Source: Annona cherimola (taxonomy: Eukaryota; Streptophyta; Magnoliopsida; Magnoliales; Annonaceae). From it: a stretch of 64,000 bases of DNA. Shown in pieces: positions 11,518 through 23,300 of this stretch. The position numbers and the translations under genes are program-made. The number at the start of each line of letters is the position of its first letter. Within the stretch, counting starts at the first letter, position 1. The notes under the pieces were generated by a model. That model made no database searches. It was not told the origin of the DNA and saw only the letters and a program-made list of their open reading frames with translations. The stretch is taken from NCBI GenBank assembly GCA_030490835.1, contig CM059971.1, positions 4,100,545 through 4,164,544 on the forward strand, read 5' to 3'.

Positions 11518-12252
11518 TAGGAGTGGGAATTGGGGTGGGCCATACGGGGTCAAGGTTTGTCCAACCCTAACCCTACTTTTTAAAAATTGAGATTGACCCT
11601 CTTTTTATACCGAGTCGAGGCAAGATTGATTTGACCCTCACTTTTTTTTTTAATAGGTTCTGGGACAAACTTGGGGTTGGTATCGGACCGGTTTCAGGAT
11701 AACGGGTCGGGTCAAAAATACGGGTCAAAAAAGATAATTTTAAGCATTTATACACCTATCAAACATGAATATACATCTATATTAAATTTAAATATTATAT
11801 GCTTCAATATTTCACTAATTATTAAAAAACACATAATTAAAAAAACAAAACATTTGAAAATATAATATAAGCTTATTAAAATTGGTTAATATACAATTAC
11901 ACATAAGGGTTATTTATATACAAATTCTTTTTATTGATTCTTATATTGCTTTCTGAATAAATTGATTCTTCTTTTATTGATAGAATTGAATATAAAAAAG
12001 TGAGAATTTTGAATGAAAATAATAATAATATTTAAATATAGGCTTATAATTTTTAATAAATTAGTATATGCAGGGCTGCTCGGACTCTTCGGGGCAGGAC
12101 ATGGTCGACCCACCCCGACCCTATTTTTGAATTCGGGCTAAAATTTCTGACTCATCCCTATACTGGATCAAAAATATATTGGTTTTACCCGGCCAAAAAC
12201 AGGTCGAGGCAAAGCCGGGTAACAGATTGACCCGCCACAATTCCCACCCCTA
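11518..12252. mobile_element. hAT-type non-autonomous transposon
   Basis: 735 bp between inverted ends TAGGAGTGGGAATTGGGG and (inverse) TAGGGGTGGGAATTGTGG. It is flanked by a perfect 8-bp target duplication CTTTCCTC (11510-11517 and 12253-12260), the hAT hallmark. Subterminal regions are rich in GGTCGGGTC/GGGTCAAAA words. The interior is AT-rich and has no transposase. Confidence 0.92.
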
Positions 12253-12260
12253 CTTTCCTC

Positions 12261-13698
12261 CCACAGGCAATAAACTGCCTCTCTCAGAGAATCTCTCACT
12301 CTAGACTCACTTCACTTCACACTCTCTCTTTGATGCCTAAACCTTATAGACTACATGTCTATTTATGACTTTAAAAAATAACTTGCATAACTCATACGGA
12401 ATTTCAGCCCTATTTAATTAAGATACGCATAATACAAGACACACCTGACAACAACCTTGGGATTGTGTATAGATTATGTGTTACTTAACTCTAAGTGCAA
12501 TCTCGCATTATCTTTTTTAAACATCGCACAAAATCCACAAATGAATCTTATGACCAATTTTATAAAAGCATTAAAATCATGTTAAGTAAACAAACCAATA
12601 CCAACTTCAAAAATCAAAAGCAATTATACATCCATTATATTTCAACAACAATGTCCATCATAACTCTAGAATAAGAGCATTAGCCACTCATAACTATAAT
12701 GTACTCAAAAATAAAATTAAAGTTCACATTCATTTCAACTATAATGTACTCAAAAATGAAATTAAAGTTCACACTCATTTCAGACTAAACAAAAAAAATT
12801 AAAGAAAGAATGAAGTCATCTCTATAGGCATAATTTCCGCTTCCAAACTTTAAATCGGTACTTCCTTCGCCAAAGTTCAAAAAAGGAGATTTGCACATGA
12901 TTTGCTAGCAGGTTTGGCACAACCACCAATGTGGTTTTCTATCTTCCAAAAATCAATAATCTTGCTCGTGTCCTAGCATGGTTAGCCACGCACCCCCGAC
13001 TGATTCCCTAACTTTCGAAAATAGATCCTTCTATTGGCCCAAACCTTGTATTGTTAATTTCATCCTTTTTGCAGTTTTCACTTGATTTTCTTTCTTTTTT
13101 ATTGATTTTCTTTTCCCCTATGATTTCCTTCATAATTTAACAAACTTTATAAGAATTCAATTCAAAAGAAATAATTTGATGCCGATTCTCAAAAAAATCA
13201 TCGCAAAAAGCATGTATCTCATCAAAATATTAGTATCGAAATAATTTTTATTTTCAAGATAATTGATTTGGAAATTCAAAAAATGTATACAATTAAAAAT
13301 TATAAAATTTTGGTTTGCAAATTAAATATATTTGGTCCATATTTTTTATCAAAATAAAAATATGTAAAAATATGCCTTATTACCAGGAGTTCCAAGAACC
13401 CCTGTTAGCCGAAGTGAATAGATGTTTTATTCTTTTGTCTGAAGTCTTCCTTTTTATATAATACATCCTTTCTTCTTCTTCTTCTTCATTAGTATGTTAT
13501 AGCATGCAATTTTTCCAATTGTGTCCTAAATTTGAGGAGCATATTAGTAATTTCATATATTATCTAACGGCATTAGCTTACTAAATGTGCATTTTTGTGA
13601 TTAAATATAAATATAGTAGGTATATTTGGAATTTTAGAAACGTAATGAGCATATTAGGGATTAAAGTCAAACATAGTGGTTATATTTAGAAATAATCC
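12261..13698. other. Intergenic stretch, no gene recognised
   Basis: AT-rich and without coding signals. It contains a two-copy 45-bp tandem repeat (12692-12781, unit starting AACTATAATGTACTC) and a CTT trinucleotide run near 13471-13487. Confidence 0.55.
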
Positions 13699-13726
13699 GA
13701 GAGAGAGAGAGAGAGAGAGAGAGAAC
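13699..13726. repeat. (GA)n microsatellite
   Basis: Fourteen GA units without interruption. Confidence 0.95.
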
Positions 13727-13755
13727 CAATTGGTGGTCGACAGACTAAAGTCTCT

Positions 13756-14410
13756 TCATCTTCTCCCAACCTTCCTGCGAGTGCTGTCATGGGGGATTGG
13801 TGTCGCATCCTCTGGAAATAAGTCAAATAATAAAAATGATTATCTGAAATGAAATGCCATGCAATTCAATATCTACTAAGTAATGATTCCTCCAATATAG
13901 AAATTAAGGACTCCTTAACACGGGAGCCACAGATAACAAATGACATAAAACATAGCCACCGATAACGTAGCTATTTTATCCAGAAAGGAAATCCTTAGAG
14001 TAAATGGCTTGGGATAAAAATTACTTTTAGAAAACGATTATCTAGTTGTACCAATAATGCAAGTGATTCAACAAAAGATACCACCCCAAAAAAAAGAAAA
14101 AAGAAAACCTTCATATTAACTAGCAGAATCACATACAACAAAATAACTCACCCGTATTTAGAATGAAATATGACATTTAAAAAACCAAAAAAAAACCTCG
14201 AATGTCTATAAGATCTCGTATTCTTCCATGTGAGGTAAAGAAAAACTATTAGTGTCAAAACAAAGGTTTAGAAGAATTATCAATGCGAGCAATCTTCATT
14301 CCTGATCGAGCAAAGGCCATGAGGGCAGATTGAGCATATGGGCCAAGTGTCTTCGTTTTGTTCCCTCCAGTTGCACTGAGTTTTATGTGCATAGCTGTGA
14401 TGCCCATCTC
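13756..14410 (-). pseudogene. 40S ribosomal protein S14 (uS11) pseudogene, last two exons
   Basis: uS11 is a conserved protein of the small cytosolic ribosomal subunit platform. On the minus strand an exon begins at 14410 after a TTAG acceptor and reads [20 protein letters not shown], then [20 protein letters not shown]. It fades near 14278 where the donor is lost. The last exon is at 13811-13756 after a CAG acceptor and reads DATPIPHDSTRRKVGRR, then a premature TGA removes the basic GRRL-type end. The intron in between is kept, so this is a DNA-level copy, not a processed cDNA. Several changes hit near-invariant residues (GPGAQ to GPYAQ, LRAT to LSAT). No earlier exons were found upstream, up to about 15 kb. 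Confidence 0.88.
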
Positions 14411-14420
14411 CTAATTAAAA

Positions 14421-15879
14421 AAATAATCTAAAGATAACAGTATTTAAACATCAAGCTAACAAGAAAATTGATATAAGAAAAAAAGCGAAAATGCATTTCC
14501 AAGGCATAATCACAATAACATGGATGTCTTCATTTACAATTTAAAAGATTTGCAAAGGAAACTTAAAAATAAATACACCCACCCAAAGGGCGTATTTTTT
14601 ATAAAAAGTTTCTTAAAGTTTTTTCATCAAATTAGTTTCCCCAGTTTATTCCACTCACATGACAAGTTTTGGAAAATTTTGGATGCGTATCTTTTATTTT
14701 TTGGTTTCAAAAAAATTGAGAATTTTGAGGGAATGGAAATTACTTAAATACATCGCAAATTGTTGACTTTAGGAAATCAAAAAACCTATATATATCTCAA
14801 AATTGCAAAACTTGGGCTATGAATTAAATATTTTGAAAAATATTTTCCTTAAAAAAAACTTTAAAAAATACACCATTTAGCCAGGAAGGCGTAGTTGTAA
14901 TCCTTAAACAAATATTTAGGTATTTTTACGTTGTTATTTTTGCTACATAATAGGGCTCCTAACCGTGTTATCCTTCTTTTTTAAATATTGATGATTGATA
15001 TAAAATTCAATTTATTCATTTTTTTAACACTGCTTATTTAACTAGGATATCAAGTTTCATTCCAATTAAAAATGCACATGGGTCCATCTACTAAAAAAAA
15101 AAAAGCTATATTTCATATGTAAATTAGGAAAAATGTTTAGATTCATTCATATATATTAAAATGTAAGAAAATTTTCTTAAAACATTTATTCACATAGTAG
15201 TGTTATTTTAGATAGTTTAGATGTTGAAAATATTATTTTAAAAATAATTTTTAGTATTAAATTATTTTATTATATTAATTTCACACGTTATAAATGAGAT
15301 CCAATATAATGGTGCTAAAGAAATGAGAGAGTTTTCATAACAATATAAGAGATTTTAAATATAATGAGTAGAGTAAATTTTCTATAAACTATCAAAATAT
15401 TAAAAATAAAAGGGTTTAAAATAAAAAAAATGAAGAAAGTTACGTTGAAGAGAGGTTTTATAGAAACCGAGTCCATCTATATTGTACTCCATTTGTATTT
15501 GCAAGACATAAAAAAATCATATAATTTGGATTGCTATATAAGCCAAGTGTAAATGCATGAAATTATTTATAATTATATTTCTAGAATCAGATTCCTATAT
15601 TTCTACAATTTCAATTCATTTGATTTTTTGTATGTTAGCAAATTTTGTGCGTATCTAACCTTGTAAGTTTGGACTTTGGCTTATCAAATCTACTACATTT
15701 GAATATTAGCCAAATTCACCTTCTATATTTCAATATTTTGCTGATCAAATATTTCACTAGACTTAATTGCCGGTGGTATACATGCCGCTTTGATCGGAAA
15801 AGAAAAAAACAATACCAGCTACCTCGCACATTTGAAAATTGCAAAGCATCTTAGTCCTCAAATCAAAGCTCCTTGTTGG
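14421..15879. other. Transposon debris, no gene
   Basis: 14985-15430 resembles the element remnant at 32.93-33.49 kb, with the shared order ATTCATATGTAAATTAGGAA, TAGTTTAGATGTTGAAAA and an ATTTTATTATATTAATTTCA-like block. The rest is AT-rich and featureless. Confidence 0.5.
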
Positions 15880-16160
15880 AATATTTTTTTGAAAAGTGAT
15901 AAAAATTTTATGAAAAGATTTTTAAAATTAGAAAAAATGATATGATTTAAAATAATGACGATGAGTGAAGAAAATAAAGTTAAAATAAATAAATTGGATG
16001 TATCTGTAATTTTGTATAAATGATTAAAAAGTAAGATAATTATATAAGAAGAAATGAAGAAATAATTAAAAATAAAGTAGTTATGGAGTGTGAAAAGTTT
16101 TAGATTAAAAAATTTTAATCTTAAAAATTTTTCAGTATAAACAAGCGCCCACTGAAAAAA
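15880..16160. mobile_element. MITE-type remnant
   Basis: Same family as 10680-10915: AGTTATGGAGTGTGAAAAGTTTT near the right side and a TGTTTATAC/AAACAAGCGCC-like end. Open frames inside are low-complexity only. Confidence 0.5.
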
Positions 16161-16205
16161 AATATATATGCCAAAGCTTTTCTTCAATAGGAAAAAATCC
16201 ATCTA

Positions 16206-17055
16206 GTGTCGGAATCTGGCAACCATCTGCCTACACTCGCAGGCATCCGGACTACATGCCAAGCCATCCACTATCATCGACCATCACCGCCGATCAGTAC
16301 CATATTTGCACATGTTGGCACCAAAATTAGGCATTTTATCAGTTCAACGGGCGCCGCATCTTCACCATTCCACTGGAGGAACCCACTTGTTGCCTTCATT
16401 CCACAAATCCGCGCATCTTAACCTCTAGAATAAACCAAGGAAATCTCGCAACCATTTGCTGGCACATTCACAAGCATCCACACTACATCTGTTACCCCGG
16501 ACCGAGTGAGGAACCTATGGAATCTCAAAATGACGTCAATGTCTAAACTATCTAAAATATTATTACTATATGAATTAATAATTCTATATAAATATCATTA
16601 CATTTTAATACATATGCTAATAAATCTAAACAATTTTCTAATTCAACGTGAGTATATTTATTTCTAAGCAAATGTGCTCATGCGATAAAACTTGATCTAC
16701 TAATTAAACAAACTGGTTTGTTCATCAAGCCGTATGGTCTTTTGAATTCTTCTAAATGCCTATTCGCCGAGAATGAGTCATATTCTCTTATTTTTAACTT
16801 ATGAATTCTTCTAAATTCTTTTATAGAAACTGACATGCAAATAGAAAACCCTAATTTAACTTGCTTAAGTACACATATTAAATAAAATGACAATAAAAAA
16901 ATGAAACCAACACCATGTACCAATGTAGTCTGACTGTCTGAGGCTTCGTTTGGACGCACGTTAAGGGAATAAATGCACTGTTTCAGTTATTTGAAGTTCA
17001 CCGTTTGGCCAAATAACAGTCGTGCGTAGAATACCAGGCACCAAATCACCTTGAA
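16206..17055. other. Intergenic stretch with a moderately GC-rich patch
   Basis: 16206-16500 is less AT-rich and repeats the motif CTCGCAACCATTTGCTGGCACA/ATCTGGCAACCATCTGCC, but gives no recognisable protein. The remainder is AT-rich. Confidence 0.4.
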
Positions 17056-17059
17056 AAGC

Positions 17060-17275
17060 ACTATTCAGATAGGAAATAGAATCCTCTATCCGTATCCGCG
17101 GCCACATGAGTTCGAATCCTGCTCCATGCAAGTAACCTTAGTAATGGGGGATATTTATAGTTGTCATCCTTGATGTGGAGATATTTTACAAGATCTCCTA
17201 TTTGTGGCGAGGACTATAAAAATATACGATTTGTAATAACAGACGTCATAATGTATATAATACCAATAAAAAAAT
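17060..17275 (+). mobile_element. Possible tRNA-derived SINE
   Basis: Has a box-B-like GAGTTCGAATCCTG at about 17108-17121 and ends in an ACCAATAAAAAAAT tail. Box A and the target duplications are not convincing. Confidence 0.35.
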
Positions 17276-17807
17276 AGCAGACAGAAGGCTTCATCAAAAA
17301 AAAAAAAAAGCAAAAAGAAACTGCTTTCCTATGAAAAGTGTTATGCTACCAGCCCAGACATATCAGGAAATAATTTCCACTGGGCTTATCATAGTCGGCC
17401 ACTTACCAGACTGGTTTTCCGTTTCATATGTGGAAAGATGAGATAGTTATGCTGATCGAAGCTAAGCTTGAAAGTTGACATGTTCATTCAGCTGCTTCCA
17501 TGCTTGCATTTAAATACAGCATACATGCAGCCTCGTTTTACTGTAACAAATGCAGAAATAACTTCCCAACTGTCAAGCAATGGCAAATAGCAACAATGCT
17601 TGACTTCCAAACTTGAATAATTACATTCTTTGCTCTGTTGATGTCATCTTTAAGAAATGAGACTTCTAACTGCTCGTTCTTTTAAGCCGGGCAGCATCGT
17701 AGTTGTTAAAATTATGTTGGCCATAAAGCTTTGCAATTCCAACAAAATGCGGCTGTTTGACAAACACAGCGTGCACATTTCTCATGATTTGCTGGTTTTG
17801 CCGCCTT

Positions 17808-18241
17808 TCAGATTTCAATTGGCTGACTTCTTAAGAGTGACAACTTCAAATTTGCTAATTTGAACATGTGACCACCATTGAAGCTAGGTGTAGATGCCGA
17901 TATCCACACCAACAGCTGATTTGATGTTGCATCAGAAGCGCTTACATTGCTTTTGTCCAGAGTCTTCTCTTTTCTTGAATGAATCTTGTTCAAGGCACTA
18001 TCAGCCCTAGAAACAATTTTTGAAACTGTGAACCCAGAGACTTCAAATATCCGTGCTCGATGAGGGATTAATGAACTGCGCAATGTAACATCAACACCAT
18101 CATACGTCCAAACACCAAGGACTGCCTCCCCCTTAAGTCCAACAGCATACCAACCAAGGCCAGTTGCTGCCAAATCCACAGAACTAGAATCCCAGCTATT
18201 ACCCGAAATTCTAAATTCCCTTCTCAACCATTTCCCAAGCT
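17808..18241 (-). pseudogene. BPG2-type chloroplast GTPase, C-terminal exon fragment
   Basis: The minus-strand reading begins after an AAG acceptor-like site at about 18241 with ELGKWLRREF, then GNSWDSSSVDLAATGLGWYA, VGLKGEAVLGVWTYDGVDV, SLIPHRA and FEVSGFTVSKIVSRADSALN. This is the C-terminal region of the YqeH/BPG2-like, circularly permuted GTPases that act in chloroplast rRNA maturation. The GTPase domain itself and all earlier exons are absent: just upstream lies LINE-derived sequence (18300-18557). The frame is intact over about 145 codons and ends at 17808. Downstream to about 17340 is probably former 3' UTR. It is either a relocated last exon or the tail of a gene cut by the LINE. The family is clear, function unlikely. 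Confidence 0.8.
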
Positions 18242-18299
18242 CTTAATCCAAATAATGGATTTTTTGCTTTTAAAAAAAATTATTACATATTGTAGGATG

Positions 18300-18557
18300 A
18301 ATTCTTTTTTTTTTTTTATTAAAAGGAAATACTGTATCCCAACCCCTTATAGTGTCAAGGGAGGGAGGGAGAAGGAGATCCAAGCAAATCATTTCCAAAA
18401 AATTATCTGTACAAATTTTTTCCAAACTAACTTGGCGGGAGGGGGGGTTACCCCACCAAACCTGGTAATCCAAAAAAGAAATAGAAACAAAATCAGCTAA
18501 GGAATGTGAAACAACATTTCCTTGTCTTAACACGTGATGGGCCGAAATGTGATTCAT
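18300..18557 (-). mobile_element. LINE 3' end (RNase H tail plus poly-A)
   Basis: The minus strand encodes HVLRQGNVVSHSLADF followed by VWWGNPPS, matching the end of the RNase H domain of plant L1-type LINEs (HVxREGNxVADxLA, WWDSPP). Next come a GGTTGGGATACAGTATTTCC segment and TTTTAATA, then an A-run on the minus strand (18305-18321). It is 5'-truncated, as is usual for LINE copies. It abuts the BPG2 fragment in the same orientation. Confidence 0.8.
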
Positions 18558-18824
18558 AGATACAAATTTCAGTTACATTTAGTACCATTCAAAAATGTCT
18601 TTTATACTTAAAAATTATCATCTTAATTCCACATATACTTGCACTGTTACCTCTTTGTAAAATGACAAATATGTTCATTCTTAACTATGATTTTATAGCT
18701 AAAAATTTATATTATAACGAATTTTTAGTAATTTTATGACTATAAAATAATATATTATTTGAAGGTGAATTTATAATTTTGAGCAGAGTAACTTCAAATT
18801 TATATTAAGGATTGAGCATATTTA

Positions 18825-19246
18825 GGGTAAATTTTATATATACCTACATAGTTTGCTCGAAATTGCAGATATACCCACATAGTTTCAAATATTTCATATT
18901 GCCCCCACATAGTTTCACCAAAATTACGTATGACCCCCACGCCGTAAAGTGCCGTTAATAACTTCCGTTATTTTTTCGGAAAATGACGAAAGTGCCCTCA
19001 TCCATAGTTTCACGAATTGCATATCATCCCCACATAGTTTCACCAAAATTGTATATTATCTCCATGAAGATGAGGGCATTTTCATCATTTTTGAAAATAT
19101 AATGGCCAATATTAACGGCAGTTAACGATGTGGAGGTAATACGTAATTTTAGTAAAACTATGTGGGAGTAATACGAAATATTTAAAACTACGTTGGTATA
19201 TCAGTAATTTCGGGGCAAACTATGTGGGTATATATGAAATTTACCT
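18825..19246. mobile_element. Mutator-type MITE with long terminal inverted repeats
   Basis: 422 bp. The ends GGGTAAATTTTATATATACC and (inverse) AGGTAAATTTCATATATACC continue as inverted repeats for about 115 bp, including CCCACATAGTTT words. It is flanked by a perfect 9-bp duplication GCATATTTA (18816-18824 and 19247-19255). Long TIRs plus a 9-bp duplication are typical of Mutator-like elements. No coding capacity. Confidence 0.92.
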
Positions 19247-19259
19247 GCATATTTATTAT

Positions 19260-20111
19260 TTTATAGGGAGATTAATAAACAATTTAATTGATTACTGACG
19301 ACATAAATAAATATGGAATCAAAATGAAAATTGATAAGTGTGACATACATTTTTGGAAGTTTATGGGTATATATGGGATTACCTATAACATATTTTAAAT
19401 ACGATTTTGGATGTTAATAGTAAAAATCATAAAAAATAAATTATGTTGATTAATAGAATAAACCATAAGAATTTTAATTATATATATATATATATATATT
19501 TGAGAATCTTTTATGTGCGTTTGACTACACTGTAATTAACAGTGTATTTGGCCAAAAATGGGCCATACTTATACTTAAATATATTGATAATTTACAAAAT
19601 CATTTTTTCATATTTAAATTTTATAGAAAATGGTATACATGTTAAAAAAATAACTTTAAAGTTGTTATTTACATCAAATTTTTTTATTACGTTGAATTTG
19701 TACAATTTTCAGATGAGGTCCGTACACATATCCAAGTGAATGAAAATTTGTATAATAATAGAATATATAACTCTAAATATAATGAGAGAAGTAGATTATA
19801 ATTTTATGATCATACAGGGTTCATTTTGAGGTAACCAAGCCGTACCTGAATAGTTCTCTATATATATTCTTTAGATTATGAATAATATAATATCAAAAGC
19901 ACTAAATATTATTTTTTAAAAATCATCGTAATATATTATTTGTATAATTTTTTACTATGAACCGTCAAAATTATATTTCAAATAAAATATATGCATACAA
20001 AATCGTTTGGATTCGTTTCCACCAATGGCTGTGAGTAGTTTAACCGAAGCCGTTCCCGAGTAGCGCTTTGACGGCGCGCGGCACCAGACGGCAGGCGAAG
20101 ATAGCTCCGAT
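19260..20111. other. Intergenic stretch with element debris
   Basis: 19480-19499 is a TA run. 19540-19960 resembles the TIR-element family of 33.5 and 60.7 kb in words such as TGATTTTATGATCATACAGGG. The 20030-20111 part is GC-richer and leads into the aldolase 5' region. Confidence 0.45.
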
Positions 20112-20304
20112 CCGAACAACTACCATGTGCCTCGGGTGGGCCTAACAAGAAAACGGCCCTTTGGGAGACTCGATCTTTCGCTCCAGCAGCACTTACGACG
20201 CAACCCTTCCTTTTTAACCCTCGCTTCCTTCGCCCCTACTCTCACACCTGCCTTTGCTTACTCCTCCCAAAGACACCTAATCTTTCGTCTTTCCTAGCAT
20301 CACC
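20112..20304 (+). promoter_or_regulatory. Aldolase-type promoter-proximal region and 5' UTR (unit A)
   Basis: This block is repeated almost unchanged at 24687-24870 before unit B exon 1, which marks it as the conserved gene front. It is pyrimidine-rich, with CTTCCTTTTTAACCC upstream and TCTTTCCTAGCATCACCATG at the start codon. A TTTTTAAC TATA-like site is seen but not proven. Confidence 0.6.
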
Positions 20305-23300
20305 ATGTCTGCCTACTGTGGAAAATACCACGGTACCGTTTTGTTTTCTTCTTCATCTTTCATTCCCTTTTCCGAGTTTCGTTTTATACTGATTGGTTTT
20401 TCTCCTTGGGTTCTTAGATGTTTTTATCTCCTGTATTGATGTTTCATCCGTTTGGGTATGCAGAAAATACAATGAAGTATGGTTTTTGATGCCTAGGTCT
20501 GCCAGATCTCCTTGTAACATTTTCTTTTTCATTTCGTGTTATTATAACTTTTTTATTTTTTTAAAGAAATCGTTGCCTGAATAAGATAAAACTTTGATCT
20601 GTTTGTTCTAGTCTGTTATTAGTTATTTTCCTTTATATCCTGGTTCAACGTTTGGATTGGTGTGGTATTAGTAGTTTTTAAGCAATACCATGTAGTTGTT
20701 TCTGCCGCTGCATGCTCTTTTTATTGTAAAATAATCATTCTGCTGAAACAGGTAATCGGTGGCTTAGTTTTTTGCTTCTCTAGCAGGATCTCGATTTCTC
20801 TTACCTAAAATTCCTGTAGTTTTTTCTTGAAGCACCAATATGTCTTATTTCTTAATCTGAAGTTCTGAACTCTGCTATATCTTCGTAGTTGCACCAACCT
20901 GTAGGTTTCTTCGCCGGTTCTTGACTCATATTTCTAGCTTTGATGGTTCTTTAATGTTTTTGTTTTATAGATCCCTGTCGCTGCCCGATGCCATGTTGCT
21001 GGTAGCGGTAATTGCATTGACCAGCAATGCTATGATTGGGCAAATAGCAAACCCTAATTTCGCATGTTAATAGGAACCTTTGGTTTCTAGTATACCCACG
21101 GAGCTGGTTTCTGTGATTGCATTGGTGTATATTTTAGGGGAGTGGGTGCAAAAGCTGAATGTATATAAAATAGTTCGAAGCTCACCCTAGCTTTTAATTG
21201 TATATATTTTTTCAAATATTTTCGTTATTTCACCCAATTATTACTATACATATTTTAATCTGGGTAGAAATTATCTCTTATGGTTTTTTGTTGTGATCAT
21301 CCAAGTTTATGCCCTTTGGAACTCTGCAGTGATAGCCTAAAACTGTCTGTATCTAAAAAAAAAATTGTAGTAAGTCTGCAAGTAATCCTGAATCTTGAAA
21401 GCATACGGCTCAAAATGGGGGTTTGATGGGATTTCGGGCCTTCAATTTTCTGAAAACGTTGTGGTCAAGGTAAATGTTTCAGTAACCATGTAGGAGTCTC
21501 CAGAGTCATATCACATCTATAATGTTAAAATCTCAATTTAGTATGTTGAGGATATTTTGAAGTGAATAAAAATTTCTTGGTTGGATTCTTGGACCTGGGG
21601 ATTCTTTTTTCTTCTTTACAATAGTTTGATGGGCATCTCTGTGGGTCAGCAGCTGTATGGATAGTTTGTTAGAGTGGCTTCTTTCCATATTGCATTATGC
21701 TTGTTGGGTATTGGTGGGCCACTTCTATTTTTACTTTGTAGATACACTCGCAGCAAAATCAGCCTCTGTGGGTTCAATTTTTTCTTATATTTTAGGTATA
21801 GCAAAGATGCCCTTTGTGCCAACCACTGAGTAATGATGTAGTGTGACCCGCATGGCCTTATTGTTTTTTGATGGATTTCCAAAGTTTTGCAACCATGCAA
21901 TCATTCACTGCTCGTTCTAAAAAGTCATCCTTGGTTTTTGACTTCGGAAGTTTCTTGAATCACCCTGCATCCTGGGATTGGTATGTAGCAACAGCTGTAT
22001 TTATTTATTTAGAGGCAAAATTGTCTGTATGCCTGGAGGCTCAAGTTTTGCTGGCTTTGATACTTCTATTTTCTAGCTTCCTTTACTGCCGGATGCCACG
22101 TTGCTGGTAGCAACAATTGCATTGACCGGCAATGCTATGATTGGGCAAATAGCAAACCCTAGTTTTGCATGTTGATAGGAACCTGTGGGTTTCTAGTAGG
22201 GGTGCAACTTGGGTCGGGTTGTACCGGGTTTGGGTGAACCCAAATCATAAGTCTAACATTAAAATCCGTGTTCGGGTCGTGTTTGGATTGAGTTGGCATT
22301 GGTTTCATTCTTGGTTTTGGGTTGAAATTCTGGTTTTCTCTGACCAATAGAAGTTGAAATTATTGATAGAGATAATAATTTTTTAAAACATAATATATTT
22401 AATTTTGATGAAAGTTAGTCTTTTAATTAAAAGATAATTCTAAATATAATGAACGTAATGAATTTACACATATCAATCAAGGTAATGTTATTAAAAAATA
22501 AGGTAAGAAAAATAAATAAAATTACATAAAATTATTATCTAAAGTTTAATAGAAGTGAGACTTATGTTTAATGTAGTTAATTAATATATATGTAATAAAT
22601 TTAAAGAGTTGGTATATTTATAATTATTTGCAAATAAAGCTAATGAATGTAGTATATTTCAATTTTTATAAACAAATGCATATAATATTTAGGTTTTAGA
22701 ATAAACATCTTACAGTTTAACTAAGTTATGATTATATGAAATAACTTTTTTTGCAATTATAATTGAAATACTTAATACATAAATAAATATAAATATTTTA
22801 ATAAATTAGGGAGAATATCGGGTTCGGATCGGGTTGGGTTTCGGTACCAGGTTGGTGTAAACCTGGTATTAGTTTCGAGTTTTCCCGGGTCGGGTTGAAA
22901 TCGGGTCTAATTTGAAATTAAACCAAATTTAATTTTGAAACTGGGTCGGGTCGGGTTCGAACGACCCGGTACCAAGTTGCCCCCCTAGTTTATAGTAATA
23001 TCCAAAGAGCCGGTTTCTGCATCATAACTTTTTTTTTCCCCTTAGTAACTTTGTCAGTGGTGCTTTTGTTTGAAGTAAAATGTGTTTAGTCATCAAAGTT
23101 GCGACATTCTCTAAAGCAAAGACACATAACGATTAGTGGTTGGTTTTTATTTTATTTTATTTTCTAAAGTAGTGGTTGGTTATCTGGTTGCCAAATAATT
23201 AGAATGTATCTGGATGGTGGCATTATAGATTAAAGATCAATAGTTCTTCAACTTCTAACAAAGTCTATTTCCGACTTTCAACAGATTTGTAACTTGGGTT

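Noticed and set aside
15858..16202. 114-codon minus-strand frame rich in F, I, L and N
   Set aside because: Low-complexity reading of a MITE; would be a false membrane protein.
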